Positions 34,901-42,285 of a stretch of DNA of 64,000 bases are shown here, piece after piece. Below the pieces are notes generated by a model. The model worked only from the letters and a program-made list of their open reading frames with translations. It was not told the origin of the DNA and made no database searches. Source of the stretch: Peptococcaceae bacterium CEB3 (lineage in GTDB: Bacteria > Bacillota > Desulfitobacteriia > Desulfitobacteriales > Desulfitobacteriaceae); assembly GCA_001029295.1 (NCBI GenBank), contig LDXJ01000062.1:310001-374000 (forward strand), in the 5' to 3' direction. Made by a program: the position numbers and the translations under genes. The stretch's first letter is position 1, and each line of letters begins with the position of its first letter.

Positions 34901-36179
34901 AGCACTTCATGTCCTGCCCGCCGATGTCCAAGACAAAGTCCACTCCGGGCAGGAAGAAACCGGCCGCTTTATAATGGGCTACGGTTTCGATTTCCCCCAG
35001 GTCGACTTTTAAGGCGGCTTGAATGTACGGTTCTCCGTACCCAGTCACCACAGAATTCGCTATCCAGGCCTCCAGGGGTAATTTGGCGTATAAATCTCGC
35101 AAGGCCTCAACCGTGGTTTCCAAAGGTTTCCCTTTATTGTTCCCGTAATAGGAATAGAGAAGCCGTCCCTCATCATCGATCAAGGCCACTTTAGTCGTAG
35201 TTGAACCGGCGTCAATGCCCAGAAAAGTTTTACCTTTATGAAGGGCCAAATCATGTTTGGGCACCGTATGCCGGGCATGCCGTTCCCGGAAGCGGGCATA
35301 GTCCTCTGCGCTCGTGAACAAGGGCTTGAGGGGAGCGTCACCCTGTCGTTCCATGTGGGGAAGAAGAACGGCCCGTTCGTAAAGTGTCTGCCCCGAAAGA
35401 GGGCTCTCTTTGACGGAAGATAAAGCGGCTCCCAAAGCGACAAAGAACTGGGAGTCTTCCGGATGAAGGTATTGCTCAGGTTCAAGGGCGAGCGTTTGAC
35501 GAAATCTTTGACGCAGTTCAGGCAGAAAGTGAAGCGGTCCCCCCAAGAAAGCGACTTTGCCTTTGATCGGCCGTCCTTGGGCCAACCCTCCGATGGTCTG
35601 GTTGACGACTGCCTGAAAAACAGAGGCGGCGATATCCTCAGAGGCCGCGCCCTCGTTTAAGAGAGGCTGGATATCAGTCTTGGCAAAGACGCCGCAACGG
35701 GAGGCGATGGGATAAAGGGTTTTATAGTGCCGGGCCAGTTCATTGAGCCCCGCCGCATCCGTTTGCAATAAGGCGGCCATCTGGTCGATAAAGGCTCCGG
35801 TTCCGCCGGCACAAGTGCCGTTCATTCTCTGCTCCAGGGACTGATCGAAGTAGGTGATTTTGGCATCTTCTCCGCCCAATTCAATGGCGACATCGGTCTC
35901 CGGTATGTATTCTTTGACGGCCTGAGTGCAGGCGATAACCTCCTGGACGAAGGGAACGTTCAAAGTCTGAGCAAAGGGCAATCCTCCGGAACCCGTGACC
36001 GTTAGGGTCAGAAGCCGGTCGGCCAAAAGCGGCCGGCATTCTGCGAGTAAGGCGATGACCGCCTCTTTCAAACCGGACAAATGTCTGAGGTACTTTTTGT
36101 GGGTGATGCGGCCGTTCGCCAAAACGACCAGTTTGGCCGTCGTCGAGCCCACATCAAGCCCAACGTTAAGAAGCTCCAT
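31953..36179 (-). CDS. Giant acyl-CoA dehydratase activase-like protein (BadF/BadG/HgdC ATPase fusion)
   Basis: 1408 residues. Two ASKHA-type activase domains: LDVGSTTAKLVVLANG with MNGTCAGGTGAFIDQMA and ASRCGVFAKTDIQ, then FLGIDAGSTTTKVALID with NEACSSGCGSFIETFA and GTRCTVFMNSKV. The Cys of each pair fit the shared [4Fe-4S] cluster. The C-terminal ~800 residues match the DUF2229/HgdB-D-like part, with further Cys (CEFCGNHCRL, NDACYPAILV). Such proteins use ATP to push one electron at very low potential to a dehydratase, but no dehydratase subunits are nearby, so its partner is unknown; it may be self-contained. Start after GGGAGCGAG; promoter at 36274-36301. Confidence 0.87.
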   Translation of the reverse strand: MELLNVGLDVGSTTAKLVVLANGRITHKKYLRHLSGLKEAVIALLAECRPLLADRLLTLTVTGSGGLPFAQTLNVPFVQEVIACTQAVKEYIPETDVAIELGGEDAKITYFDQSLEQRMNGTCAGGTGAFIDQMAALLQTDAAGLNELARHYKTLYPIASRCGVFAKTDIQPLLNEGAASEDIAASVFQAVVNQTIGGLAQGRPIKGKVAFLGGPLHFLPELRQRFRQTLALEPEQYLHPEDSQFFVALGAALSSVKESPLSGQTLYERAVLLPHMERQGDAPLKPLFTSAEDYARFRERHARHTVPKHDLALHKGKTFLGIDAGSTTTKVALIDDEGRLLYSYYGNNKGKPLETTVEALRDLYAKLPLEAWIANSVVTGYGEPYIQAALKVDLGEIETVAHYKAAGFFLPGVDFVLDIGGQDMKCLIIKEGVIDSILLNEACSSGCGSFIETFATSLQLEVNDFSHKGIRAQHPVDLGTRCTVFMNSKVRQVQKEGAEVEDISAGLALSVIKNALFKIIRFRSADDLGQKIVVQGGTFYNDAVLRALEMITDREVVRPDIAGIMGAFGAALIAREHDQEGRRSSLLPADALEHLHNETEFRRCEFCGNHCRLTVHHFNDGRCFISGNRCERGLGLQKESNPIPNLYAYKYRRVFHYRPLKAEEARRGSIGLPRALNMYDDYPFWFTLFTELGYRVILSGRSSQGLFALGMESISSDSVCYPAKLVHGHIADLVNKGLKTIFYPSIPFNIPEDPLAGNHYNCPIVTSYPETIGANMEILGEQGVKFYHPFLPLDSPQHMAKRLAAALAPEGLPLAEIRPAVQKAYAELSRYREDVQKEGKEALRFMREHHLKGIVLAGRPYHIDPELHHGIPDMLQSYGFAVLSEDSVRDLAVVERPLQMIDQWVYDSRLYAAATLVAQEPDLELIQLNSFGCGLDSITSEQVREILRRYGKIYTTIKIDDINNLGGARIRVRSLIASIYERDKKGFIPRQKYQSQGRVPFTAAMKEQHTILAPQMSPVHFQFLKTAFTNAGYRIELLPDADQAAVDEGLRFVNNDACYPAILVVGQVMKALHSGNYDPEQTSVIVSQTGGGCRATNYIAYLRKALRDAGLGHIPVISLNTAGLEPNPGFQLTRSLFNEIMQALVYGDLLMRVLHRVRPYEQVPGSADTLYDYWVEECQNSLQQRDRKAFSRNIEGIVRQFDRLPLDETVVKPRVGIVGEIMVKYYPAANNNLVQMLEEEGAEVIVPDLIDFLLYNAMDSQFQYQFLAGPLSGVLSSRLAVGIIEWYRRAMKKALRHSRRFEPPLAIGEFARAAQKHLSLANQTGEGWFLTGEMEELLHSGTNNILCIQPFACLPNHVIGRGMLRELKKHYPGANISFIDYDPGASAVNQFNRIKLMLTVAKEAVELG

Positions 36180-36273
36180 GATCTCGCTCCCATCTTCCGA
36201 GTGACTATAAGAAATATTGCTTGTGCCCTAATCGTGACCCTACGGCCCGACCGACGATTCTCTTCTTCGATCT

Positions 36274-36301
36274 ATTTTACCAACTCAAGAAAATCTTGCA
36301 A
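36274..36301 (-). promoter_or_regulatory. Probable activase promoter
   Basis: Minus strand: TTGCAA (36301-36296), 16-bp spacer, TAAAAT (36279-36274). Nothing else is seen in 36180-36480. Confidence 0.5.
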
Positions 36302-36488
36302 GCGTCGGGGGAATGGTGTGCCGAGATTTCTTTTCACTTGTATCGATTGGACCCTCTCCCCCTCCCTTGCTCGCTTTCCCCTTGCCCGCGACCGACTATT
36401 TCTTTCCCCCGGACATCTTGACATTGGCCAATGGCCGGTGTAAGATTACATCAAAAGCCAATTTAAAGTTTATTGACAAAATTAGAAG

Positions 36489-36546
36489 AAAAAGGACCAT
36501 GGAGGTCTGACCTAATTTCGGGTCGCTCTATGGCCTTTTTGTTTTT
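36489..36546 (+). promoter_or_regulatory. Terminator-like leader hairpin before cbiM
   Basis: AAAAAGGACCATGG pairs with CTATGGCCTTTTT across an inner GACC/GGTC helix, followed by GTTTTT. It lies 22 bp before the cbiM start with no plus-strand gene upstream, so it looks like an attenuator of the cbiM leader. A TTGACA is at 36473 but no clear -10. I cannot match it to the NiCo or cobalamin riboswitch by eye. Confidence 0.55.
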
Positions 36547-36567
36547 AGGGTGAGGAGGGACTAATCA

Positions 36568-37605
36568 ATGCATATTCCGGACGGATACTTAAGTCCGCAA
36601 ACAGACGCGCTGATGGGGATTGTGAGCGCCTCTGTCTTAGGTATTGCGGCTAAGAAGACCTCTAAAACACTGAGTGCCAAGAACATTCCCCTACTGTCTG
36701 TGGGCGCGGCCTTTTGTTTTACACTGATGATGTTCAATGTTCCCATTCCCGATGGGACGACAGCACACGCGGTGGGTGGCTCATTGCTGGCTATTCTGTT
36801 CGGTCCATGGACAGCGGCCATTGGCGTGTCTATTGCCTTGGTGATCCAGGCGATCTTTTTCGGGGACGGGGGTATTTTGGCCTTAGGGGCAAACATATTT
36901 AACATGGCCATTGTGCTGCCGTTCCTGAGTTACGCCATTTACCGTTTAATCGCCGGTAAGAGTGTGATCTCATCAAAACGCCGTTTAGTGGGGGCTGCCA
37001 TCGGCGGCTATATCGGCCTGTGCGTCGCGGCTGTTTCTGCCGGAACAGAATTTGGCTTGCAACCGCTTCTTTTCCATACCGCCAACGGGACTCCGCTTTA
37101 CAGCCCTTATGGCTTGAATGTGGCTGTACCGGCCATGCTTTTTGCGCACGCGACGATAGCTGGGCCGGTGGAGGCTGCGGTTACCACAATGGTTCTTGCC
37201 TATCTGCAACGTTCGAACCCGGCCTTGTTGGAACTGAGACATAATCGGGAAAGTGCGGGCCCGGCGTTGCGGCTGAGGAAGTATGTCATCGGTTTGCTGG
37301 TCATTGCCGTGTTTACTCCCTTGGGACTTCTAGCTTCGGGAACTGCCTGGGGAGAAGGGAGTTTGGAAGACATAAAGTCCACATTAGGATTTGTTCCCGC
37401 TGGGATGCAAAAATTCGGTGATTTATGGCGACACGCGGTGCTCAAAGGCTATGGTATTGCGGGATATGACCATACGTTCTGGCAGCAAGCACTGGGTTAC
37501 CTTTTGTCCGCCTTTGTGGGTTTGCTCCTGATCGGGGGGATTGCCTTGATTGTTCAGCATTTTGTCCGTAGGTCCGGACACAGGCAAGTAAGCGCAAACA
37601 AATGA
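36568..37605 (+). CDS. cbiM: Cobalt/nickel ECF transporter substrate component CbiM (with CbiN-like C-terminal part)
   Basis: Integral membrane S-component for Co2+ or Ni2+. 345 residues. The N-terminus MHIPDGYLSP supplies the metal-binding Met-His-Ile pattern; NVPIPDGTTAHAVGG, FGDGGILALGANIFNMA and GLQPL follow, in about six to seven helices. After residue ~240 comes a second two-helix unit (KYVIGLLVIAVFTPLGLLASGTAWGE and a last helix near the end), as in CbiMN/NikMN fusions. The partner CbiQ and CbiO genes are missing here; the next DNA is a rearranged B12-locus scar and the AT-rich island, so the operon may have been split. ATG follows GGTGAGGAGGGA. Confidence 0.92.
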   Translation: MHIPDGYLSPQTDALMGIVSASVLGIAAKKTSKTLSAKNIPLLSVGAAFCFTLMMFNVPIPDGTTAHAVGGSLLAILFGPWTAAIGVSIALVIQAIFFGDGGILALGANIFNMAIVLPFLSYAIYRLIAGKSVISSKRRLVGAAIGGYIGLCVAAVSAGTEFGLQPLLFHTANGTPLYSPYGLNVAVPAMLFAHATIAGPVEAAVTTMVLAYLQRSNPALLELRHNRESAGPALRLRKYVIGLLVIAVFTPLGLLASGTAWGEGSLEDIKSTLGFVPAGMQKFGDLWRHAVLKGYGIAGYDHTFWQQALGYLLSAFVGLLLIGGIALIVQHFVRRSGHRQVSANK

Positions 37606-37699
37606 GGATTGACAAGCCCAGTGCCGATGTGCTCAGCTGACAAAAGGCCAACTGGCTGCAAAAACCTACCTGTAATGTATACACCGGTAAAACGTGTCG
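37605..37699 (+). pseudogene. Left island scar: B12-operon promoter copy joined to a btuF fragment
   Basis: 37605-37640 repeats, with four mismatches in 36 bases, the promoter segment at 43318-43353 (TTGACAAGCCC...GTGCCGATGTGCT). From 37647 to 37699 it repeats, with two mismatches in 53 bases, the coding sequence at 44419-44471 inside the btuF-like gene (CCTGTAAT, TATACACCGGTAAAACGTG). The ~1.06 kb that lies between these in the intact locus is deleted. It overlaps the last base of cbiM. Confidence 0.85.
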
Positions 37700-37719
37700 G
37701 TCGATTTAAGGGCTAGGAA

Positions 37720-37747
37720 AGAGGACCGTCCCAGGGGACGGTCCTCT
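37720..37747 (+). terminator. Perfect 12-bp palindrome at the island's left edge
   Basis: AGAGGACCGTCC / GGACGGTCCTCT with loop CAGG, then TCTGGTTGTGG. Strong stem, poor T-run; it may be a terminator or a REP-like element. Confidence 0.5.
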
Positions 37748-37906
37748 TCTGGTTGTGGCATCGGAAATACAGGAATCCTAAAAAAGTATCTTCCATAACG
37801 GGTAACTCTGTACTATAATCTAGGTAGAACTTATATTCGATGAGGCGGTGAAATAGAAGCGAGGTCGCAGGAACAACAAGACGTGAGGAAGAGGAGGGAA
37901 TTGCAA

Positions 37907-38824
37907 ATGTTTGACTTTGTTTCACGGGAAAGTGTCAAGGAAAAGTTAGTTGAACAGGGGTATATCTCAAACAAAAGCATTGAGTATACGCTGTTCAATA
38001 CCGTCAAATTACAAACCCCTTTGCTCATTGAAGGTGCTCCGGGAGTTGGAAAAACGGAATTGGCCAAAGTGCTCTCGTCTGTTTTCGCTGCCAAACTCAT
38101 TAGGGTGCAATGTTTTGAAGGAATTGATTTTACAAAGGTGCTCTATGATTACAATTATTCCAAACAGTTACTTTATATCAACCTTTTAAAAAGCAACACA
38201 GAAAAATTAATTAGTGACAAAGAATTCAACACAGCTGTCCAGATCATCGGGGATAAGACGGATTTCTTTGGTGAGGATTTCTTGATTGAGCGCCCCATCC
38301 TGGAAGCTATTTCCCCCAAGAATCATATCCCAAAAGTGCTTTTATTTGATGAGATCGACAAGGCCGACATGGAGTTTGAAGCCTATCTGCTTGAAGTCCT
38401 ATCAGATTTTGCAATTACGATTCCTGAGTATGGAACGATTCAAGCAGCAGAAAGGCCACTGGTCATTCTAACATCAAATAGTACAAGAGAACTGAGCGAA
38501 GCATTGAAGAGACGCTGCACTTATTTATACATTGATTATCCCAGCATGGAAATAGAGGCAGAAATCATAAGGTCAAAGGTTTCCATTGAACTAGACTTTG
38601 CCCAAAGAATCGCTGAGATAGTTAATAACATAAGAGAACTTTCGCTAAAACAGAAGCCATCCATTGCGGAAGCGATAACTTGGGCCAAGTCACTTTTATT
38701 GATCATCAATAAAGACCAGTTTGACATGACTAATAAAGATGAAATCGATCTCACCCTGAATGTCTTGCTGAAAAACAAAAACGATATTATGAAGGTTCGG
38801 CAAAGTAATTACCTGGCAAGTTAG
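37907..38824 (+). CDS. MoxR-family AAA+ ATPase (CoxD-like)
   Basis: 305 residues. Walker A GAPGVGKT (43-50), Walker B VLLFDEID (Asp148-Glu149), sensor-1 VILTSNSTRELSEALKRRC with the arginine-finger region, and a C-terminal helical lid. MoxR ATPases act as chaperones or remodelers, usually with a VWA-domain partner encoded nearby, as here. ATG 37907 follows GAGGAGGG by 8 nt; an in-frame GTG 24 bp earlier is less likely. First gene of an AT-richer three-gene operon, 39 bp before the next start. Base and codon use (AAA, ATT, TTA) differ visibly from the GC-richer flanks. Confidence 0.9.
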   Translation: MFDFVSRESVKEKLVEQGYISNKSIEYTLFNTVKLQTPLLIEGAPGVGKTELAKVLSSVFAAKLIRVQCFEGIDFTKVLYDYNYSKQLLYINLLKSNTEKLISDKEFNTAVQIIGDKTDFFGEDFLIERPILEAISPKNHIPKVLLFDEIDKADMEFEAYLLEVLSDFAITIPEYGTIQAAERPLVILTSNSTRELSEALKRRCTYLYIDYPSMEIEAEIIRSKVSIELDFAQRIAEIVNNIRELSLKQKPSIAEAITWAKSLLLIINKDQFDMTNKDEIDLTLNVLLKNKNDIMKVRQSNYLAS

Positions 38825-38863
38825 TCTATGTTTGCAGAACATGCGCGAGGGGGAAGGGGTTTT

Positions 38864-40339
38864 ATGATCGCAAACGAACTTAAGTTACGCACTATTTTGT
38901 CCACTATTTTGGAGAAGGACCTGTACGACGAAAAGATTTATTCTTTCAGATTATCAGTCAAGGGAAAGCCTGTACTTTGCAATAAGGCAGCCGGAAAGTC
39001 TTACGGCATTTCGGGAATTATTAGTAGGATAAATCAAATTGTGAACATTGAGGATACCAGTGCTGAAGCCATATTAAGTGTATTGCCCAACAAGTTAAGC
39101 AAAAACATCACAGAACAACTCAAGCCTTATCTTTCAAACGTGGCAGCTTTTGAAAAAGATATTATTGTGACGATTTTCGACCAGAAACACCAAGAGATTC
39201 ATCATGGACTTGCTCTCTTCAACGATCACAATAAGGCGATGTTGGCAATACTTCGCGCCGGAATCAAGAATAACAGTCTGACCCGCCTGTTTGACAAAGA
39301 GGCTCGAAAAATTGTTAATGCCAACATAAAGAAAAGCTGCGATCATTCAGATTATGACCTTTCCGTAGACAATAAAAACATAAAAGTCAAGTGTCCGGAT
39401 TGTGAATTTCACTGTCTATTTGATGGAAACACATTGTTTAAAACCGATACTTCCATCCTCAACCAGATGGAAGCACTCGAAGAAGTAATTTTAGGCTATA
39501 CTGATTTCGGGAAAATAGAAGAATCGTTTCGCCGTTTTAACAATGCTTTTTTCCAAATTAAAAGCGAGTCGCTTTTAGAATTGTCAACTTTAAGAGGACG
39601 ATATGGCAGCTTTAGGGCGAAATCGATGGATGAACTTATTCGCAATTTTGAAAAAGACGCTTATCAATATGATTACAAAATAAAAACGCTTGAATTTGCA
39701 AATTTGCGGTTCGACATTAACGACGAAGCCATAGCCGATTCTCTTAAAAAGGGAATTAGACAATTGATTGCTTTACACGAAACACAATTGATAAGACTGA
39801 AGGCTGAAACAGATGCGTTATTAGCTAAAGAACCCATCAGAATTGTATTAATGGCGATTAAGGCGATTCCCAAGTACGGAAAGACAACCTATGCCGACTT
39901 ACTCAAGGGGGCCAAAAATAAAAAGATGGCAGAATATGAACTTGATAAATCGGAATACTACGGTTTGCTAAGTGGGTATAAGCGGCATGAAATTGAAAGC
40001 ATGATCGACTCATTAGAGGCTAACGATATGCTCAGAACCTATTATTCGCAAGGGGACAGACATAACCGATACCCGAAATTGCGGCTAACCGAACAGGCCA
40101 GCGGGGTATTCACCCAAAAAATTGCATTACCTATTCAGCCGGTTATCACGCAAGACGTACCGGATGATTTTAAAACATTACTTAATGAACTATACCGGTT
40201 TCCTAAAGAAGTCAAAGCGAAAGCCATCAAGACAGCGATAGAAAAAGGGATCATTCATGACGCTGATTTCCCTTTTATCTTCGAGTATACGTTAGAGAAG
40301 AGAGCATACTACCGGGATGTGTTAGATGAATTTTTTTAA
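38864..40339 (+). CDS. Unrecognised MoxR-associated protein with Cys cluster and RQC-like winged helix
   Basis: 491 residues. N-terminal ~150 residues show no family I recognise. A Cys cluster follows: Cys159, then KCPDCEFHC giving Cys177, Cys180 and Cys184, a likely zinc ribbon or knuckle. Helical middle (residues ~190-320). Residues ~322-415 (PIRIVLMAIKAIPKYGKTTY, ADLLKGAKNKKMAE, SEYYGLLSGYKRHEIESMID, YPKLRLTEQ) look like the RQC winged-helix domain of RecQ helicases, which binds duplex ends and junctions. No helicase motor is present. It lies between MoxR and VWA genes with good ribosome site GGGGGAAGGGG, so it is probably the adaptor or target of that pair. Confidence 0.72.
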   Translation: MIANELKLRTILSTILEKDLYDEKIYSFRLSVKGKPVLCNKAAGKSYGISGIISRINQIVNIEDTSAEAILSVLPNKLSKNITEQLKPYLSNVAAFEKDIIVTIFDQKHQEIHHGLALFNDHNKAMLAILRAGIKNNSLTRLFDKEARKIVNANIKKSCDHSDYDLSVDNKNIKVKCPDCEFHCLFDGNTLFKTDTSILNQMEALEEVILGYTDFGKIEESFRRFNNAFFQIKSESLLELSTLRGRYGSFRAKSMDELIRNFEKDAYQYDYKIKTLEFANLRFDINDEAIADSLKKGIRQLIALHETQLIRLKAETDALLAKEPIRIVLMAIKAIPKYGKTTYADLLKGAKNKKMAEYELDKSEYYGLLSGYKRHEIESMIDSLEANDMLRTYYSQGDRHNRYPKLRLTEQASGVFTQKIALPIQPVITQDVPDDFKTLLNELYRFPKEVKAKAIKTAIEKGIIHDADFPFIFEYTLEKRAYYRDVLDEFF

Positions 40340-40410
40340 GTATTTTTCTGTTAATGCCGGAAAAGTATTTACCTTTAATCAAGCTAAATACAACGATTCA
40401 AGAGGGAGCC

Positions 40411-40458
40411 ATGCAAAAGACGTTTAAAAAGATATTGGATCTTAGGAAGGCGGGCTAA
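40411..40458 (+). CDS. Possible 15-residue leader peptide ORF
   Basis: MQKTFKKILDLRKAG, preceded by GAGGGAG but only 2 nt away, ending 2 bp before the VWA start. It may couple translation to the VWA gene or be chance. Its last codons contain the VWA ribosome site (AGGAAGG). Confidence 0.25.
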   Translation: MQKTFKKILDLRKAG

Positions 40459-40460
40459 AG

Positions 40461-41954
40461 ATGGATGAATTGATGGCCGAATTCATTGAGGTTAAGTGTA
40501 AAAAGAATCAAATAACCGAGAACTTTCTATGGGTCATTTTGGACTTGGTCAATTTTTTGCGAGAACATGAATTCACCATTACAACTCTCTCTGTTGTTCA
40601 ATTCTTTGAGCTTTGCCCTGATTATGACATTTTCGACTTTGAAGAAATGGTCATTGCGATGCGGTCGCTATTTGCCAAATCGAGACTGGAATACACAAAT
40701 TTTGAAGACTATTTAGCCGAGTTTTTTCAGAATAAGGCTTCTTATAGCATAAGAGAATTATCGGATAAACGCAGTGCTTTTCTTCAAAAACAGCATGAGC
40801 AATTAAGCAGAGAGCTATCTGACTACGGTGATCATACCCTCAGTATTCAAGCAGGAGGAACCCATGAAATAGAGGAAGACGAATTAATCGAAAACATTCT
40901 TGCCCAGTCAGGAACCACTTCCGTTTTAAAGCCCTTTTTTGAGTCTTTACAAAACAGCATGATTCCAATACGTCTTATCGTTCCGAATGAAAAAACCGTT
41001 AAAGACGCTCTGAATAAAGCAATGTTCTATAATCTGACGCATAATAATGATGAGTTGTTTAATAAGCGATGTATAGAACTAGCAGCTTTTTTGGCAAAAG
41101 CCAAAACCAAAGTTAAGTCCGATATGTCCCGGAAGATAAAGCAAATCAAGGAAATCGAAAAGCTCATGAGCACTACCCATCGAAAAGAGTTCATCGAAGG
41201 CCAGAACGCGGTAAGATCCTATCAGGAACTGATCCAGCGAGACATAAAATCGTTAAATGAAACAGAATACGAACTTCTGTTGGAATATATAAAAATGAAT
41301 GCTTCTAAATTCAGACAAAAAATCTCAAGAAGCATGAAAGTATCCAAACATAGGCAATTGGATTTTAAACGAACGATTCAAAAAGGGGTCCGGACATTCG
41401 GGGATCCGATAGAATTATGTTTTAAGAAGCCTATTGTTAAAAAAACGCGCCTTGTGTGTATCATGGACGTATCCGGATCGGTCAAGAAATACGCCAAAAT
41501 CCTTTTGCAATTCATCTACGAGCTGTCCAGTGTCTTTAAGGGCGGCGTTAAGTCTTATGTGTTTGTTAACGATATTATCGAAGCAACGGAGTGCATGACG
41601 AAGTATTCACTGAGCGAGGGAATATCATTAGCAATGGCGCTCAATAGTAAAGGCTACTCTGACTACAACAATGCTTTCAAACATTTCTGCGAGGAATATA
41701 TTGGCGTTGTCGATAAAAACACCATTGTTATCATACTCGGCGATGCCAGAAACAACAAAAATGCAGCAGGTATTCAGCACTTAGCTCAAATCAAGGAAAG
41801 AGCCAAACATATAGTCTGGCTTAATCCCGAAAATATGGAAAAGTGGGATACGGGAGATAGCATTATCAAGCAATACCGAAAGCTCGTCAATTCCACGTAT
41901 AAGACAACGAGTTTTTTGGATATTGTCGATTTCCTGAACGATATGGTAGTTTAG
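40461..41954 (+). CDS. CoxE-like VWA-domain protein
   Basis: 497 residues. Helical N-terminal two thirds with charged coiled-coil stretches (residues ~200-300), then a von Willebrand A domain with MIDAS motif DVSGS (Asp336, Ser338, Ser340), GYSDYNNAF near 398-406 where the MIDAS Thr region is Ser/Asp, and LGDARNN (Asp428). VWA proteins of this type work with MoxR ATPases. The AGGAAGG site is 10 nt before ATG 40461. Followed directly by the HIT/amidotransferase scar. Confidence 0.88.
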   Translation: MDELMAEFIEVKCKKNQITENFLWVILDLVNFLREHEFTITTLSVVQFFELCPDYDIFDFEEMVIAMRSLFAKSRLEYTNFEDYLAEFFQNKASYSIRELSDKRSAFLQKQHEQLSRELSDYGDHTLSIQAGGTHEIEEDELIENILAQSGTTSVLKPFFESLQNSMIPIRLIVPNEKTVKDALNKAMFYNLTHNNDELFNKRCIELAAFLAKAKTKVKSDMSRKIKQIKEIEKLMSTTHRKEFIEGQNAVRSYQELIQRDIKSLNETEYELLLEYIKMNASKFRQKISRSMKVSKHRQLDFKRTIQKGVRTFGDPIELCFKKPIVKKTRLVCIMDVSGSVKKYAKILLQFIYELSSVFKGGVKSYVFVNDIIEATECMTKYSLSEGISLAMALNSKGYSDYNNAFKHFCEEYIGVVDKNTIVIILGDARNNKNAAGIQHLAQIKERAKHIVWLNPENMEKWDTGDSIIKQYRKLVNSTYKTTSFLDIVDFLNDMVV

Positions 41955-41984
41955 CCTTTTCGGCCTAGAGAGGAGATGTCGAGA

Positions 41985-42205
41985 TGCCTTGGGATTGTGT
42001 CTTTTGCTCTCAACCCCAAACGGAAGTCCTGGCCGAAAATAAGCTGGTTTGGGCACTTTTGGACAGATACCCATTGAACCATGGATTCTCATGAGAAACA
42101 TACTTTTCTCATAGGAATCCAGTTTCACCCAGAAATGATGTGGCACACCGGCCCGGGCATGTTTAAGCTAGCTCGCTACTTTGTCCACTACTTGACGAGG
42201 CTGTG
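41985..42205 (+). pseudogene. Permuted scar of HIT and amidotransferase genes
   Basis: 41985-42090 is about nine-tenths identical to the 5' end of the intact HIT gene at 59512 (MPxDCxFCSQPQTEVLAENK), and it breaks just after the codons for LNHG. From about 42108 to 42200 the sequence matches the 3' end of the intact amidotransferase gene (IQFHPEMMWH...MFKLARYFVHYL). In the intact locus the order is the reverse. This is the junction left when a tandem duplicate of the pair loses its middle. No working frame remains. Confidence 0.85.
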
Positions 42206-42285
42206 AGGGGTACAACGTCGCGGCGGGGTTATGGTAATTCAATGTAGCCTATAGTATAATATTGACAGGGAGGCAGGTGAGACAC

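Noticed and set aside
37605-37699. A short gene for an ABC substrate-binding protein next to cbiM
   Set aside because: Only 53 bp of btuF-like sequence remain, without start or downstream frame; treated as a scar.
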